DNA of 64,000 nucleotides from Sipunculus nudus. Taxonomy: Eukaryota; Annelida; Sipuncula; Golfingiida; Sipunculidae. The position numbers were made by a program, and so were the translations under genes. The DNA lies in NCBI GenBank assembly GCA_026874595.1, contig CM049307.1, positions 34,330,862 through 34,394,861 on the forward strand. Direction: 5' to 3'. Below the pieces are notes generated by a model. It had not been told where the DNA came from and did not search any database. It worked only from the letters and a program-made list of their open reading frames with translations. Positions 11,885-25,930 of this stretch are shown here, in pieces. The first letter of the stretch is position 1. Each line of letters begins with the position of its first letter.

Positions 11885-14130
11885 TTTAAACGAGCGAGTA
11901 TCACGAGGGACAAGAACCACCTATACTTGTTTAAGTCAGGCTCACAAACACAAAGTAAATATAAAAACTGGTAAATCTGGTATAAAGCATACGAAACCTG
12001 CCTTGCAAAGTGACACTTTGTGTGTGTATATATATAGATATATATTATATATAAAGAAAATGAAACAGGAATTCACATGGCGTAAACGCGGCTGCTTTTC
12101 ATTTTTAGCAAAGCCCTCGCCTAGTATAGCCCAATAGATAAATAGAGTATTTGTTCCTCATAAAATTGAGGTATATCACCATGACTGAGAATGCTTCTGG
12201 TTGGAAAATAAAAATTTCAACAAAAAGATCTAAAACGGGAATCATACCTAACACTTATATCACAGCATACTCTATACGCATGTTCAATTTATGACAAAAT
12301 GCTTGTCTATATTCAGACTGTTGTGTACAAATATTTGCAGGTGACGATGTAAACATGAGATTACATAACAAAACTCCAAATACATGAAACACCAGTACAG
12401 CGGATACAGCAGAAGCTGCAAATAATCCTGGTACAGTGTTTTTTTAACCTTGACATAACATATAAAATGGTCATTAATATCGTGTAGTTATATTACATTA
12501 AACGTCGTACGTTATTTTCCCCATACCGTAAGTGGGCGTTAATCCTCATCACTGATTTAGATATATGAATTTGTAATGAAACCAATGACTGGCCGTCATT
12601 CTACGGTCTCCGTGGCATATATAATTTGGCTAAGGCTTGAAGAGTAAAGCTGATCCATTTGGTCAACACATCTGCTTCTCTGACGGCATGAACCGCCTTG
12701 CACTCACTCAGTGGGGATGCTTTTCCTCCGCCGTATTTACTGTTCTCTACATTCGTCCCCTTTGCCGATTTTTTTACAATTATTCTATGTAACATTGTTA
12801 CGATCATTATTTTATATCAAAACGTCCACCAAAACACCCAGAGGATGAGAAGTTTTGCGAGTACCTGAAAATACTCCGTGATAACAAACCTGTTTTCACT
12901 CTGTCATTCTGAGGTTTTTATGTAATTGATAAGCTATATAACAAAAAATGATAAATTAATAATAGGGGACTAAATATTCCTATTAATACATTAATAAAGC
13001 CGGTATTAATCTAGTGTCCTATATAATAACAACGCTGGCTAAGATGCAATGTCAATGTTAAAATAAGGATATTAATATTATTTTCACACAATATCTGACT
13101 TAATAAAGGCATGTGACAAAATGAACAACATTCAAAACGAATTCTTCTTTCATCACCAGAAACTTAAAAGTGAAATATATTTTGTTAATTACTCCAGTCA
13201 TTAGTGTCTGGAGGAATCAGAGCTCCATGGACCACAGATGTCAACGAAACTGCCTTTATCCTTAGCAGAAAAGGCCACTCTATAATACTGGTGGGGGTCT
13301 CTCTTAATATACATGCATAAATTGTGTATTAATTATCCTGATATGGTCACACTTACACAAAATCTTGTAAGTGGCATCTGACCATATATAGCGAAAATCA
13401 ATATTGCAACAATAATCCTGTAATACCTGTCAGCGTGATTATATGGCTGGCAGCTGACCATTTGTAAGAAAAATGATTCAGATCTACATTCGTGCGTCAG
13501 AGATTTTTTTTGGACGATTCACTGATTACCTCTTGCGTGGAGAATTTTTAATCAAAATATACATTGCTCTTTTTTAAATAAAAATGAAGACCAAACATCA
13601 AACAAGTTCGAAAATATCTAAAACAGAAACTGAACTTTTTAATCAGTGTGCAGTTGGACTCCCCACGTGGTTTGTGCTAACCATGGTTAACCGTGACGTC
13701 ATGATTGATGACGCTGAAGACTGGTGTAAAAGGCGGTCAAGCTACAGCTACCTTAATTAGTTCTGGAACCTACGTTTTATATTTCCATGGACTCAAAAAT
13801 ATTTCAGCATTAAATTCTACAGGAAATGCATGTAAAGAATTAGCTTTACACGTTCGTGTGTAAACTGTCAACATAATTTGCATTTGTCACAGGACATCTA
13901 ATGAAATACTCAACTGAAAGGACTATCGACCACTAAAACAAGATACAAACATTTTGGTTTTACATCAAATTTCCACATTATTGCATTACAGTGTATTCCT
14001 GTATGTCCCTATAAAGGCTGAACGTTACTTACAAATAGAAAATTTGTTTCAGAATAATTTCTGTTATCACCTAGTTGCCATGTACACTCAGATACTTTTA
14101 CAAATATATCCTGTCAAATATATATTTCAG

Positions 14131-14305
14131 GACAGAATTCAGACCAGGATGCTTCATGTCATGCTGTCCGGTGAAGTGGCCGTTCTTCGGGTTTGTTTTC
14201 GCTTCCTTCGCTTTACACTTGGGCGCTCGGCTAGTTCAAATGGGCGTAGGGAGAATGCCTACAAAACAACCCAACACAGTCACTAAAACGAACATGAAAG
14301 CCTGA
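14131..14305 (+). CDS. Possible last coding exon, single-TM small protein
   Basis: An acceptor (TATATATTTCAG, 14119-14130) precedes a frame that reads TEFRPGCFMSCCPVKWPFF and continues through a hydrophobic, membrane-helix-like stretch (FFGFVFASFALHL) to a Lys/Thr-rich tail ending at the TGA at 14303-14305. The stretch is clearly richer in G+C than its flanks and its codons look protein-like. AATAAA follows at 14361-14366, about 55 bases after the stop. The exon begins with one base that completes the two-base leftover of the exon ending at 7143, so the two could be joined directly. I recognise no family. A competing minus-strand frame over the same bases (basic, KRRKRKQTRR) cannot be excluded. 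Confidence 0.35.
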
Positions 14306-14360
14306 AGGAACGTTTAAAGACATACAGAACAGTCTTTATAGTGGTGCGAGACGCATCTCA

Positions 14361-14366
14361 AATAAA
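14361..14366 (+). terminator. Polyadenylation signal AATAAA
   Basis: Canonical AATAAA hexamer 55 bases past the stop of the possible last exon. In AT-rich DNA the hexamer alone is weak evidence; its position is what makes it notable. Confidence 0.35.
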
Positions 14367-16596
14367 GATTCAAGCAAAACGGCAAAATTAGACGGCTCAT
14401 CATGCTAATTCTCTCTCACGCAATTCCGTTCTAAATATGTTCTCCCTCTCATCATCCCACTCAAGTGTATAATATAAATGAGCTCTCTCTCTATCTCTCT
14501 CTCCCTCTCTCTCAATTAGAAGCTTATTTAATAAGCTGTATTTTCAGTAGCAGGGAAGGATACTGAATAAAGTCTACATTTAGTCTGTACATCGATGTCA
14601 AACTTTCATGATAAATCGTTGTCCATGCATGTAAATGATCATATATCTTGCCACACCTGCATCAGGTGTGTGGATTCTGCCCCGTACAAACCAGTGTAAC
14701 ATACAAATGTACAATGTTAACCTTAAAGAAATTAGTCTTAGGTGTCTCTCAGAAGGAGACGGAGAAATAAATGCGATCAGAAGCGGAGTAAAACACGAAA
14801 ACCAATAGTCACTTTTGAACTCGATTACTACTTTTCCATCACATTTTCAATGTTTTATACTATCAGATAGGACCTTTAGGCGTGCTTTGGGGAGAAAAAA
14901 CTGTGGCTAGACATAAACACAGGTTAGTCACAGAGTCAGGGTGTTAATAGTCAGGCATGTACTATAAGTGGCCACTCTGGACCTGTATGTTACACGCTGA
15001 TGCGCAGTAACCGACGAATAATGTCAGTAACTGTTGAGAGCAATAACCACACATAACAAAAATTGGCATGTGTTACATTTTGTTTGTTTTCACCGATTTT
15101 CTCTAAATATTACAAATTCTACAATAGCCCTTTTTGCACTGGTTTATTAAGTGAACATATGATTGGCATTTTGTATAATCTTCCAAAAACAAATGCCTTC
15201 CTGCATCCTGTTACATTATCACGTTTAAAACTAAAGTCATGATTTTAATACAAGGTGTTGAGCGGTACCCTTGATTGTCACATGATATAATTTTTATCCT
15301 CCTGTTAATTTAAAAAAAAAACAATTTGATCCCATTACAAAATGGGAACGTGATGCTCTGTAATAACCAATAATTCACTGAGAACCCGACACCCACGGAG
15401 ACACCGATGCCTAAAATCGTTTTTCCGCATGTATAATCTAGCAATTTGCAAACCTAATGACATAGTTTCTTTCAACGGTGACGGACAAAGAAAATTAAAG
15501 GAATTAATTACCTAATCAGCAAGGAGACATGAATATCCACGAGTCACTCATATGATTCCTGATTTTCTTCCGATTATTTCTTTCTGCTAGACCATGAACA
15601 AGGTCTTGCACAAAATAAGTAACGAAATTAATCGTTTCAATTAAATGTTAGTATGCATGAATTGATCTTTATAGGGCGTGGCCAGATAGTCTTAATTTAT
15701 TCTTTTCATCTGTCAAAAACCATATACTGATGCATGGTCTCTCCATATCTTCAAAAGACAAATTCTTCTTGAAAAGGCGTCAAATGGCACCAATTTCTGC
15801 GTGTGGTTAAGGTGGGTATACCATGTCACAAAACAATCCGCACAATAGTGAAGGGACCATTACCAGACCTACTCGTAAAGTAAGTATTGTTCAATTTAGA
15901 ATTCGGGAGCTGTGTTGCCATGTTTCATTGAATATTTGTTATTTTAATGGCACCTTAATATTGACAATTCTAATTTAATCTTTTGCAGGAAGATATATGT
16001 TTTTGTCAGCATGTCTTAGACACTAAATGCATATTTTGGTTATCATGTATAAATTATCAAAGGATCATCCGAACAGGTGATTTTTCTTCTTGATGAAACA
16101 TTTGGAGTTTTTGAGGAAACCTAAACACCTGCTTGAATATTATAAAAATAAAATTCACGATAATTTTCCTTTGTAATGCAAAGATTATCAAATTATTTTC
16201 TGTAATATTTTCTAGTTACTGTATTGGGAATATTTGCTTCATTTACGCACAAACAATACCCCTCAAAATCTGAGTTAAACTGCGAGTGCCCCGTTTAGCT
16301 CGCCAGAAAGGCGCTAATCCATTCGTTGAAAATTGTCGTCTGCCAAGCGCAATGCAACCAGTCTCTTCAGACGAAAATATGGGGGATAATTTTTTTCAGC
16401 GATTTTGAGGGGAAATTTTCAACTGGAAGGTACAGTCACGTATAATAATCAACCAGAATACATGTAAATGGTTCAACTGGTAGATGTAGTAACATATATA
16501 ATTTAAACCAGAATCTGGGGTGTAATGGAGGGGGGGGGGGTGTTGGGGGAGGCGGGGCTGTGAGGTACACCATAGCATATCCACTGGCCAGGGAGT

Positions 16597-16598
16597 GC

Positions 16599-16653
<55 letters not shown>
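16597..16653. repeat. (CATA)n-(TA)n microsatellite
   Basis: A short CATA run grades into a long TA run. Confidence 0.95.
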
Positions 16654-16657
<4 letters not shown>

Positions 16658-18900
16658 CCTACTGTAATATCCTTTTACCTTATTAGAACTAAAAACAAAG
16701 AGGAACGTTTGTTACCTGCATTATGAAAGAACAGTAATGAAACGACGAAAACGTGACTGATATTTCCATATTTTTATAATTACTTTAATACTTTAACTTT
16801 CTTAGCAGATATTACTGTCTGGAAAGTTTCCCTCAGTTTTACATGCAGTCGGATTAGGGAGGGCATGGTTCTCTGCGGCACCCCCTAGCCCTGTATTTGC
16901 CCTGACAATACATGTAAATGCAATATCGTCCCCTGACAGTATATTGAAATTATTCAGTTACAATGTTCGGAAGAAGTCTGGTCAGGAACATGTCAAAAGG
17001 AATGAACCAAAGTAATTGTATTTACAGGGTGAAAACCATCAATTACTATAAAGCATGTAACGTCTAACTGATAATACAAGCTCAGATGATCAGCCAAAAA
17101 TTTACTGGTTGATTTATCTACAACAAGGCGACAATATTGTAAGGCTCATGCGACTTGTCACCACTCAGATGATCTCTCATCCAAACACGCGTTCAAGCAT
17201 TTCATAATAACGAGAGCTTTTATGCTAAATGACACTTCGGTCAACGTGTTGTTGCTCATACATGACAATCCAAGATAATTTCTATTTTAAAAACTCGGAT
17301 AATATGAACAGAAATAATTAACCTCCCGTGACCGCCATGTGCCCTTAGTTGATCAATGCCACATGCATGACACTGGGACCATACAACATGTTAGTGCTGA
17401 CATTAGTTATTAGCACCTGTTAAGGTTACACATAAACAAGTTTTTAATCTTGGTATCTGTCACAGTCTGCGATACAGTAGTTACAAACATTGTACAAGAG
17501 AAATATTACCCCTCTCTGTTTGCATCATCGTCATCAAACTATAGACTCCGGTTGGTCTGCAGCTTGTAAAATAAACGTTAATGAAAATCATTAAGTGGAG
17601 AACATCAGGGCCGAGTGCAAGGATGTAAAGAGAGAAACTCAGCACACTGTTACATCTGGTCAAATTGACTACAGAAAACGCAACACGCTGCATAATAAGA
17701 AAGCCTGCCTCAGTCATTACACCGTCACGAAGACGTACATGGAAACCTTTGTTTTTTTTTGTTATACCTCAGTTTTGATTTCAAACTCACGCTGAATTTA
17801 ATTATTAACCTTATTATAAATTTAAATTGAACGTAAATTTATTTTCAATTTGTTTTAATTTATCCAGGAAATATTACCACGACAGTACTTTAAAACCATC
17901 TAAAAGTATGATCAAGAAATAAATTTCAATTAATTTATTTCAGGTTAAAATGACCCTTTTTTCAAAGCTTAACCTTAATAACCCCTATCCTCCATACACA
18001 GATACCAGATTACATTTTTGTCATTAAAAGCTACTACATTTTGTCTGTGCAAGAAGGAAGCCAAAAACTGCAAATATATTCGTCCCCTGTGTACTCCCCA
18101 TCAGGGCTATCATTAATATGGCGTGACACAGCTTTTAACTTTTGACTTGCAAACAAGAGCTGAGAAATCAAACAGCATTTGGTCACTATGTCATGACAAA
18201 AACTTTTGTAAAAGATAGATATTGCACGACACAGATATTTTTTTTCTTAAATTTAATTTTGACGTCTCTATATATTACTTCTCCAAAATATCTTTACTGA
18301 AAATATAGTATTACATGCACGAAAAATGACAAGTCTTATTTGTTTTATTGGTTTCATCATATTATTTTCCCGAAGTAACTTCCATGGATATAATGAAAGC
18401 AATACAGAGCGTACATAGTTAATTAATCATGGTACGCCAGTGTGAAACCTTTCCTTTCTCCCTTTTTTTAAATTCAGTTTCTGAATGGATCAAAATCAAT
18501 ACCATGCACCCATGAAATGAGACAAAATTTCTTTCCTGACACTTACGTAGGAAACATCAACTATAAAATACAGCTGCTTTCTCTCTTTATCCCTGCACGT
18601 GTTCAGACACATAAACCTTGCTCTGTGACAATACATATTGTACTCTCCCATGAAAATTTCCAATACTTAGTTGATATGGAGACCATTTTGTTATTATTGT
18701 ATTCATACACCCAATCCTTTACCATTAGTATTTGAAATTGTTTATATTCATTATTAATAGTTAGCTTGTATTAGTAACTTCAAAGGCATTTACAGAATGG
18801 CACAAATTTGCCCAAAAACTATGAAATGAATTTAAAAAAGAAATTTCATTCTGGACTAGTTCACAAGCAGAAGCAATTAATGTAATGTTACACTCTTTGT

Positions 18901-21900
18901 TATTTATTCAGAAACCTTTCTTGCAAAACAATTGGTAACAAACAATGTTATTTGATATAACTACTGCTACTTCCTTCAGCATGCAAAAGCATCTAATGAA
19001 AAGTACTACCTTCATGGATTCATCATGCTTTAATCTGTTCATAACTCTACAATAATACATGCACAATCTGAGATGACTACACAAACACTGTATTGTCACA
19101 TCACTCACAAAGAAAAAAGTCCAAGTGCTTTACTGATATCACAACTTAAAATGAGCTTAGTAAAGAAAAGTAGGTATTTAATGACTTTAACATGGGAGTA
19201 AATAGGAGCTGTGTTGTTATCCAGTCACGCCAAACCTTTACAGCAGAGATGATATTTGAAATAAGCCATTGACTATTGTCAGGTACCACAGTTAGGTTTA
19301 AATGGCCTATCTCTTCTCAAGAAATTTGGAGATTTATTTAGTGACATAAACAAATAACCAAATGTAAATAACTCATTTCTAAAATAGTTTAATCTATATT
19401 TTCAAAATAAATGTTTTCTATACAAATTCTATCTTTAGAAACCAAATGCACAAGTTGCCTTGAATGCTGCTTAGAATTTTTCATGTGGCACTTTGGAAGT
19501 CATATTTTTTCCACATCATAAATTTGCTGGGACATCACACATTGTACCTTAATGCATTTCCATTGGTAAATAAGGGTTCATATTGCTGATTTAAATCAAC
19601 CACATTATGGTGACTTTATATCTTAAACAAACAAAGTATAAAGGTAAAACTTTTAGTGTGTCCATCTTAATGGCTGGGATATATGTTGACATTAATGGTA
19701 AAGTGGCAGGTATTGAATCACTTGACAACCAACCCACAACATGATGCTAAAAATACAGTAGATATAAGGAGAGTTATGGCCAGTTTAAAAGTAGTCGATA
19801 CAAAACAAAAGATGCTTTGAAATGTTCAGTGATGAACAGAATGAGGTACACACTTGTTGGATCTTAACAGCATATCTAAGTAGGAATTCATTAAGATACA
19901 GATTCTTATGATGTCTTTTATGGTCCTTTTGGCCATTTACTGGACAAGTCTGTTACATTACTTTCATAAGTTACAGGTATTAAAGTTAAGTCCATAATGA
20001 AATCCTAATAACTTCAATCAAAGAGTTAATTTTAAATAAGGGTCTACTGAAATGGTGAAAGGATTATCCAAAGGGGAGTCTACAGATTCTGACAACTCTG
20101 GCAGGTGACTGGTCTGAGAATTAGTACAAACACAAGAAACTTTGATCCTCCCTAGAACCAACAGAAAGTTCTAGGATTGCTGTTCTTCCACAGGTTTTGA
20201 TTTGTTAAATTACTTTTCAGTCATCAAGTGGGTAAAGTAGAGAGCAGGGCTGCTCATTAATGCAGTGGTTGATGTTCAATCTGGAATTTCTAAGGTGAAA
20301 ACAGAGGTGGGTGGCCCAGCAGCAAGTAGCCCTTATAGAGTATAACATGGTAAAACAGTGCATTATAAAAAATACATCATTTTGGGCTGAAGGCATTCAA
20401 ATTTCTTTTAGTAAATTCAACATCAATAATAAAATATAGTAAAACACAAGAAGAGTAAACAACTATAGTATTATATATTTTTTAAAGCTGAGTCATATTC
20501 CAGTGAATAAGTATAAAAATTCAGCTAATGTTGATAACAGAGATGTGGTTAAGAAATTATCTTTATTCCATTAGTTTACTAGAAAGAACTGGGGTAAGAA
20601 TCATCACTATAAGAAGAACCAAGAGCAACCTGTTTATACCTATGTTTCCTGTGTGTCCAGAGTGAACCCCTTGTCAGAATCACCAGAGCAAAGCTTTGAT
20701 TAATAAGTTTTTAAACAGTTTGGTTAAATGTCATGAGACATATGTACACATGAACAGAAATCCTGTTATAATGGGACATAAGACGGGTCATTATGTATCC
20801 ATAAAGCATGGAGAGAATGATGTTTACCCCTGCCAAAGTTTTAAGAAATAGGTTAAATTTAAAATGTTAGGAATGAAATATCAAATATATTTCAACATTT
20901 GGCCATAGAAACTTGTCAAGTTGTCAACAGAATACCCCTTAAATTTGTGACATTAAACTAAATTTCAGCCAGAAGAATATGGCTGATCAATATTTAGACT
21001 TTCACATATTAAAATATTTTATAAAGATGTCAACTTTGGGTTGCTCATAACAAAACATTGAAACATTACAAAGTTACATCAAACTTGAATCATTTAATCA
21101 TTAAATCATTTTACTGCCCCATCAAAATTTACAACTAAATGCATCAAACTAGAGAGCACCAATAATTGTTAACCACAGTCATTAAATAATCTTGCAATGG
21201 AGGTTTAAGGTTTATTCTTCGTCTTGTAAACAGTAATCTTTAAAAGTGGTTAATATATTGAATGCCCTTATATATAACTGATGTTGAAATATTTTAAGAC
21301 TGTATTATAATAATAATATGATATTCTGATTAAATAACTTATCATATGATAAATCCCAGCCACTCAGCTTATATTTCTGTGTATCTATAAGCAAGTTTTT
21401 TTTAATTTTCATTAGGGCTTTCCTGTAATAGGGTTGGTGTAATATTTAGCACTGTGATATTATCAATTTTATAGTCAGTATATGGAACTGCAAAGTATGA
21501 TAACCTGAAATCCCTTCAGATAAATCATACCTGTACTTCCACAGATGCCAGTTCATTTTAAGGCCTACACGTGTCAGATAACCAAAACACTTTCATAGTA
21601 ACTTTTCATTGAAATAGGATCTTGCAGATGAGACATTTTAAGCTCAGATAAGTCAAACAGTCTGACAGGTGTAACAAGGAAAATCTACTCCTACGAGGAG
21701 ACAATGAATAAAATATTAAACAGGTCTATGAGATCATGATAGCCAAGAAAAACGTCTTTCAGGAGCATAATAAATATGTTACACTTATTGATTCTTGTCT
21801 GGAACATACTGAATGAAATCTGAAGATGTTCAGATAATATTTGTTGACATCTGAATGACCAGGCAGTTGTAGTGTCTACAATGTCACTCAAAAAAGCACC

Positions 21901-24900
21901 ATGATTTAAATTACAAGAGGGAGCTCTAAATGGCCAGATTTAGTACAGACTGCAGTGAAATTTTTTTTTACGGTAGGTTACATAAACCAAGAACTTAAAT
22001 AAGACCTATCTTCTTATATAAAATAAAATTTTGTGAAAATTTGTAGAAGGCTTTATACTTCCAGAAAGACAAATGTTTATCCATTTGGTATATAATTATG
22101 TTTCTAACAGGATCAAAGCAAAATCTATACAATATTAAATTAAAATTAAAATAAAACCTAAAACTTTCATAATGTAAGATTTCATCAATTTTTTTCCTAA
22201 GATCTAAGCAGCTGTATTTAGTTTTGGAGCTTACCTCTATCTCATTTCTGTGGTGCATATACTTACAGTTGGTCATTTGGATGTCCTTAAGAGAGCTATT
22301 ATTTCAATTTACTACTTCACACAAAAGTAATTGAAAAGAGGGAAGGAAATATTTCTCTACTAAACTACCAATTTTTCTATTATCAAATTAGCTCTACTCA
22401 TATATGTGCTGAGGAAAGCCAGCCAGAAAATAAATCAAATCTAGCACATATATAGTCAAGCTAATCATGAAATTCCATTTAAAACATGCATAGTCTCAGG
22501 CAGTTTATCAAAAAAGGACATTCGTAGGATTGTATTTAATAGCTTGACTTAAGATTTCATGCCTTACTCCAACTATATGAAGCTTGCAAGGAAGAAAAGA
22601 AACATATGTTTAATTATAAAATCATCACCAAATAAATGTTTAATTACTGAAATCATCTCTCACTTTATCTGCCCTTACATTTAAATATACCCAATGTGTA
22701 AATATTGTTAAAAAGTCTACAGCTAAGTGCCAATGCACAAATGGTATGAAACTACAGTTCTATGTAAAATGTGTTTTATAGATATATCTGATCTATATAT
22801 AACATATATGTATTCACAATACATATATGTAATATACAAGTATGAAATGTATGTATGTATTTGTAAGAAGATCATTATATAGTACAATTATATATGCATG
22901 ATAAATAATCTAGATCTAAATTCAGAATGGAGAGACAGAAATCACGACTACTGCAGAACATGCTCACTGGGACGTGAATATCACAATGTCAAAACACTGA
23001 TGAGGGTGGTGGCATGCAAATCTACTCTCCATATCTCCCTGACAAAATAATGAAGTTGTCGTACACTAATATTTGTAGTTAAGAATTTAATAAAAGAAAA
23101 GCAAACCATCATTCAGTTGTTCAAATTAATTTAACATATCACTATCAGCATTCTCTATTTTTTTAATGTTTATTGTTTTATTCAGTTTATTCAATATATT
23201 CATTTACTGAAAATTTCTAAAAAGACAAAAATCTAACTCGAACTCAGAAATACTGACTGCAAAGCACAGGTTTGGGTAAAAAAAGGAATCACAACACTAA
23301 CAGTATCATAAGAAAAAATTACCTATATCAAATGTTGTCGATTTAAATTTCTATTTAAATATATGTCCATAACAAGGTGACCAATTGGAATTGTCTAAAA
23401 GTTGACCTCTCACAGTTACATCAAATAAATTCAAAATTAATAATTTGTGAATTTAAGAAAAAGAGAATAGAAATTGCAGTTTGTCAACAGAAAAGACAAC
23501 TGATAATATGTCTAACTGCAGAGTTTTGTCAAGAGTTTCATGAGACTTTGGAGAAAATATGTACCACAAGGAAAGATGCATTGTGACTGAAAAAGCCATT
23601 ATCGCCATCTGGTATAAGAAGGGTTAAATAAATCCAGATAGCATTTTCCCTTTGAACTTCAATAAAATTTTTACCTGTCATGTATTGCACATAATACTTC
23701 AGTAAAAGTTCCCCTTTTTACACAGCTTTTTTGTTTAAATTTTGTCCTCTTATCCATACAGATCAATCTCTTTACACTTTAGTAAGAAAATCTAATGGAA
23801 ATACCTCATGGATCTTTGTCCTTATTGAACATAAATAATAACACCACCACCCTTTGTAAATCCATTCATATTCTATCAAAATCTTTAAATTCTCACATTA
23901 ATGAAATTTTGAAATTAATAAATAATGTGTACGTCCACTGTTTTGCATAATTTTCCTTTAATAATTATATTAAAACAATGAATGAAAAATTGGATATTTT
24001 CACCTGCATAGCATTTTCATAAATTTTATAAAAAAAACCTTGATCAAGAAAATTACATGCATGTGAGATTTACATGCTGAACTGAAATTTACGAATGCAG
24101 GTCACATCTGTGTGCAGTCTAATGATAACAGGACTCCCAATGCCATGGTAATTACGAGTAATACTGGTTTAACTTTTTACTGTGAATTCATGTATCAGTT
24201 ACAGATGAAGAATTTTAGCCAGAAGTTGATATTTTTCATTATAATACATAATAAAGATGCTGACGTAGACACATTTGTAGACAATGTAATTTGCAAAGTT
24301 TATATGCCTCTGAAAAGCTAAATTGAGCTTTTTATAACAACAACAATTTACTGTTCCATTTAGTAGTCAATAAAAATAAAAACTGTGGTCATGTGCCAAG
24401 TCAAGCCCTTGTTAGTTCTGTTTATGAACTTTTTAAATTAATGTAATTGGCTAAATTTAAACAATTTCATACTTGATTCGAGTAACCCTGATAGCAAATA
24501 CTGGAAATATTGATCATATAAATCTCATAGAAATTGACCATTATGGGATCAGTGTAAATCTGTCATACAGCTGATCACAGAAAAACTAATATATATGTTT
24601 AATGTAATATTGAATCTGCAAACCCTATGCCCTTGGGTCAAGCATTCTGCAGCTTTGCCAATTGAGCAATTTTACCTAGCAAGGCAAGTGAGAATGCTTT
24701 GATCTTCCTTATTACATGTATACATATATATAAATATAAATCATTATTATATATTTATATGAGTGTATATGCTAGCATGTTAGCAGCTTGGTTAATGCAG
24801 TGGGGGGGGGGGGGGGGGGGTTATCAAGATGTGGCACTGTTGAGGATATCAATCATACTATGATTATATACATGTACATGACTAATATAAGAACTACTGT

Positions 24901-25930
24901 AGCATGCTGTGTGAGGAGGGTAGAGCGAAGGTTATTCATAAACATGCTATGGCAGGGAAAGCTGTATTTAGCAACAGGCAGGACCCTTACTAGTGTTCTC
25001 AGCTCCAGGACTGGTTTTGTCCAAAACATGGCTTGGGGTGAAACAGAAAACCTGATGGAAGACAAACGAAGACAGAAAATTCACTCGGAGAATTATAATT
25101 AGTATACGCAGATCAACACACTCTGAAAATACAGGCAGAAATGCTTAGGAAAAACTTTAATCAGTCATAAGTTACAGAACAAACTAAAACAGATAATTGT
25201 TAGTCATGAAAACTGAAAAAAGGCTTTGTATAAACAGCATTTTTGTAGCCTTTAAGTGTATAAGATAAAATAAGGTGCAATCATTCATTGTACGGTCATA
25301 GCTTACTTACCAGAGGGAATAACAATAACAGTGAAAGGTTCTTTATATTCTTGACATATAATAATATTTATGGTAATACAATAACTGCTCATCAGCATCA
25401 CAAAGTTTTCATCAACTGAAACAAAGTAATTCCAGATTTGCATCCATACTGAAAAAAATTCTTTGTATTTCAAAAGAAGGACAAATAGGTCCTGAAAGGC
25501 AGATTGTAAGATTCACACTGCCTTTATGAGCAAAAAAACCTCTAGTTTGATATTTACAAAAAAATTGTTACAGACATGGACACTAGATGGCTCTGATAAG
25601 CAGCTGGGGTAGTATTGTCAATATCAGTTACTACCGGTACCATTTAAAGTATTGTATTCTGAACATCCATCTGAAACTAGCAAATTCTGAGATAATCCAT
25701 TCAATATTCCCTGTATCTTCAAAACAAAACTGGGTTGGGATTACTAGAAGTATTTCTGAATTTCTCCTAAATAATGGCTTATCTTCTAAACCTGCTGCAT
25801 CCACTTCATTACACACCAACAAGTATAATACATCATATACAAACATGACAGGGTGCTTCAAAACATGAACATCATATTCTAATTAAAAATAGTGATAAAA
25901 ATGTCACTTAAATTCATCATATTTTAAGTG
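18901..25930. other. Long AT-rich stretch without recognisable gene
   Basis: About 7 kb of AT-rich, mostly non-repetitive sequence. Open frames are short and carry no motif that I recognise. A run of 19 G lies at 24802-24820. Being unusually free of the repeat families seen elsewhere and lying downstream of slowpoke on its strand, it could include an untranslated region or distant intron of that gene, but nothing in the sequence proves this. Confidence 0.4.
24802..24820. repeat. Poly-G run (19)
   Basis: Uninterrupted G run, able to form G-quadruplexes and prone to assembly length error. Confidence 0.95.

Larger units (their letters stand above)
10451..14130. other. Possible intron; no exon recognised
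   Basis: Contains microsatellites (below) and AT-rich DNA. A minus frame at 12601-12807 is rich in G+C but has no ATG-to-domain match. A second CRE, TGACGTCA, lies at 13694-13701 beside AACCATGGTT and a TGTAAAAG box at about 13725. A short coding-like run on the minus strand near 13220-13300 (YYRVAFSAKDKG) is not anchored by convincing splice sites. Confidence 0.35.
14306..18900. other. No gene recognised; microsatellites
   Basis: Includes a CT-rich run (about 14480-14515), a G-rich patch at 16529-16560 with a 10-G run, and a TACATA/(AT)n run at 16597-16653. No splice-bounded coding stretch or domain is visible on either strand. Confidence 0.5.

Noticed and set aside
12601-12807. Minus frame with GC-rich codons (KYGGGKASPLSECKAV)
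   Set aside because: No recognised domain, no convincing splice signals and no link to neighbouring exons.
14170-14290. Minus-strand frame with KRRKRKQTRR as a slo C-terminal exon
   Set aside because: It lacks the expected VxVLxQFD motif, and the overlapping plus frame has the better acceptor and a polyadenylation signal.
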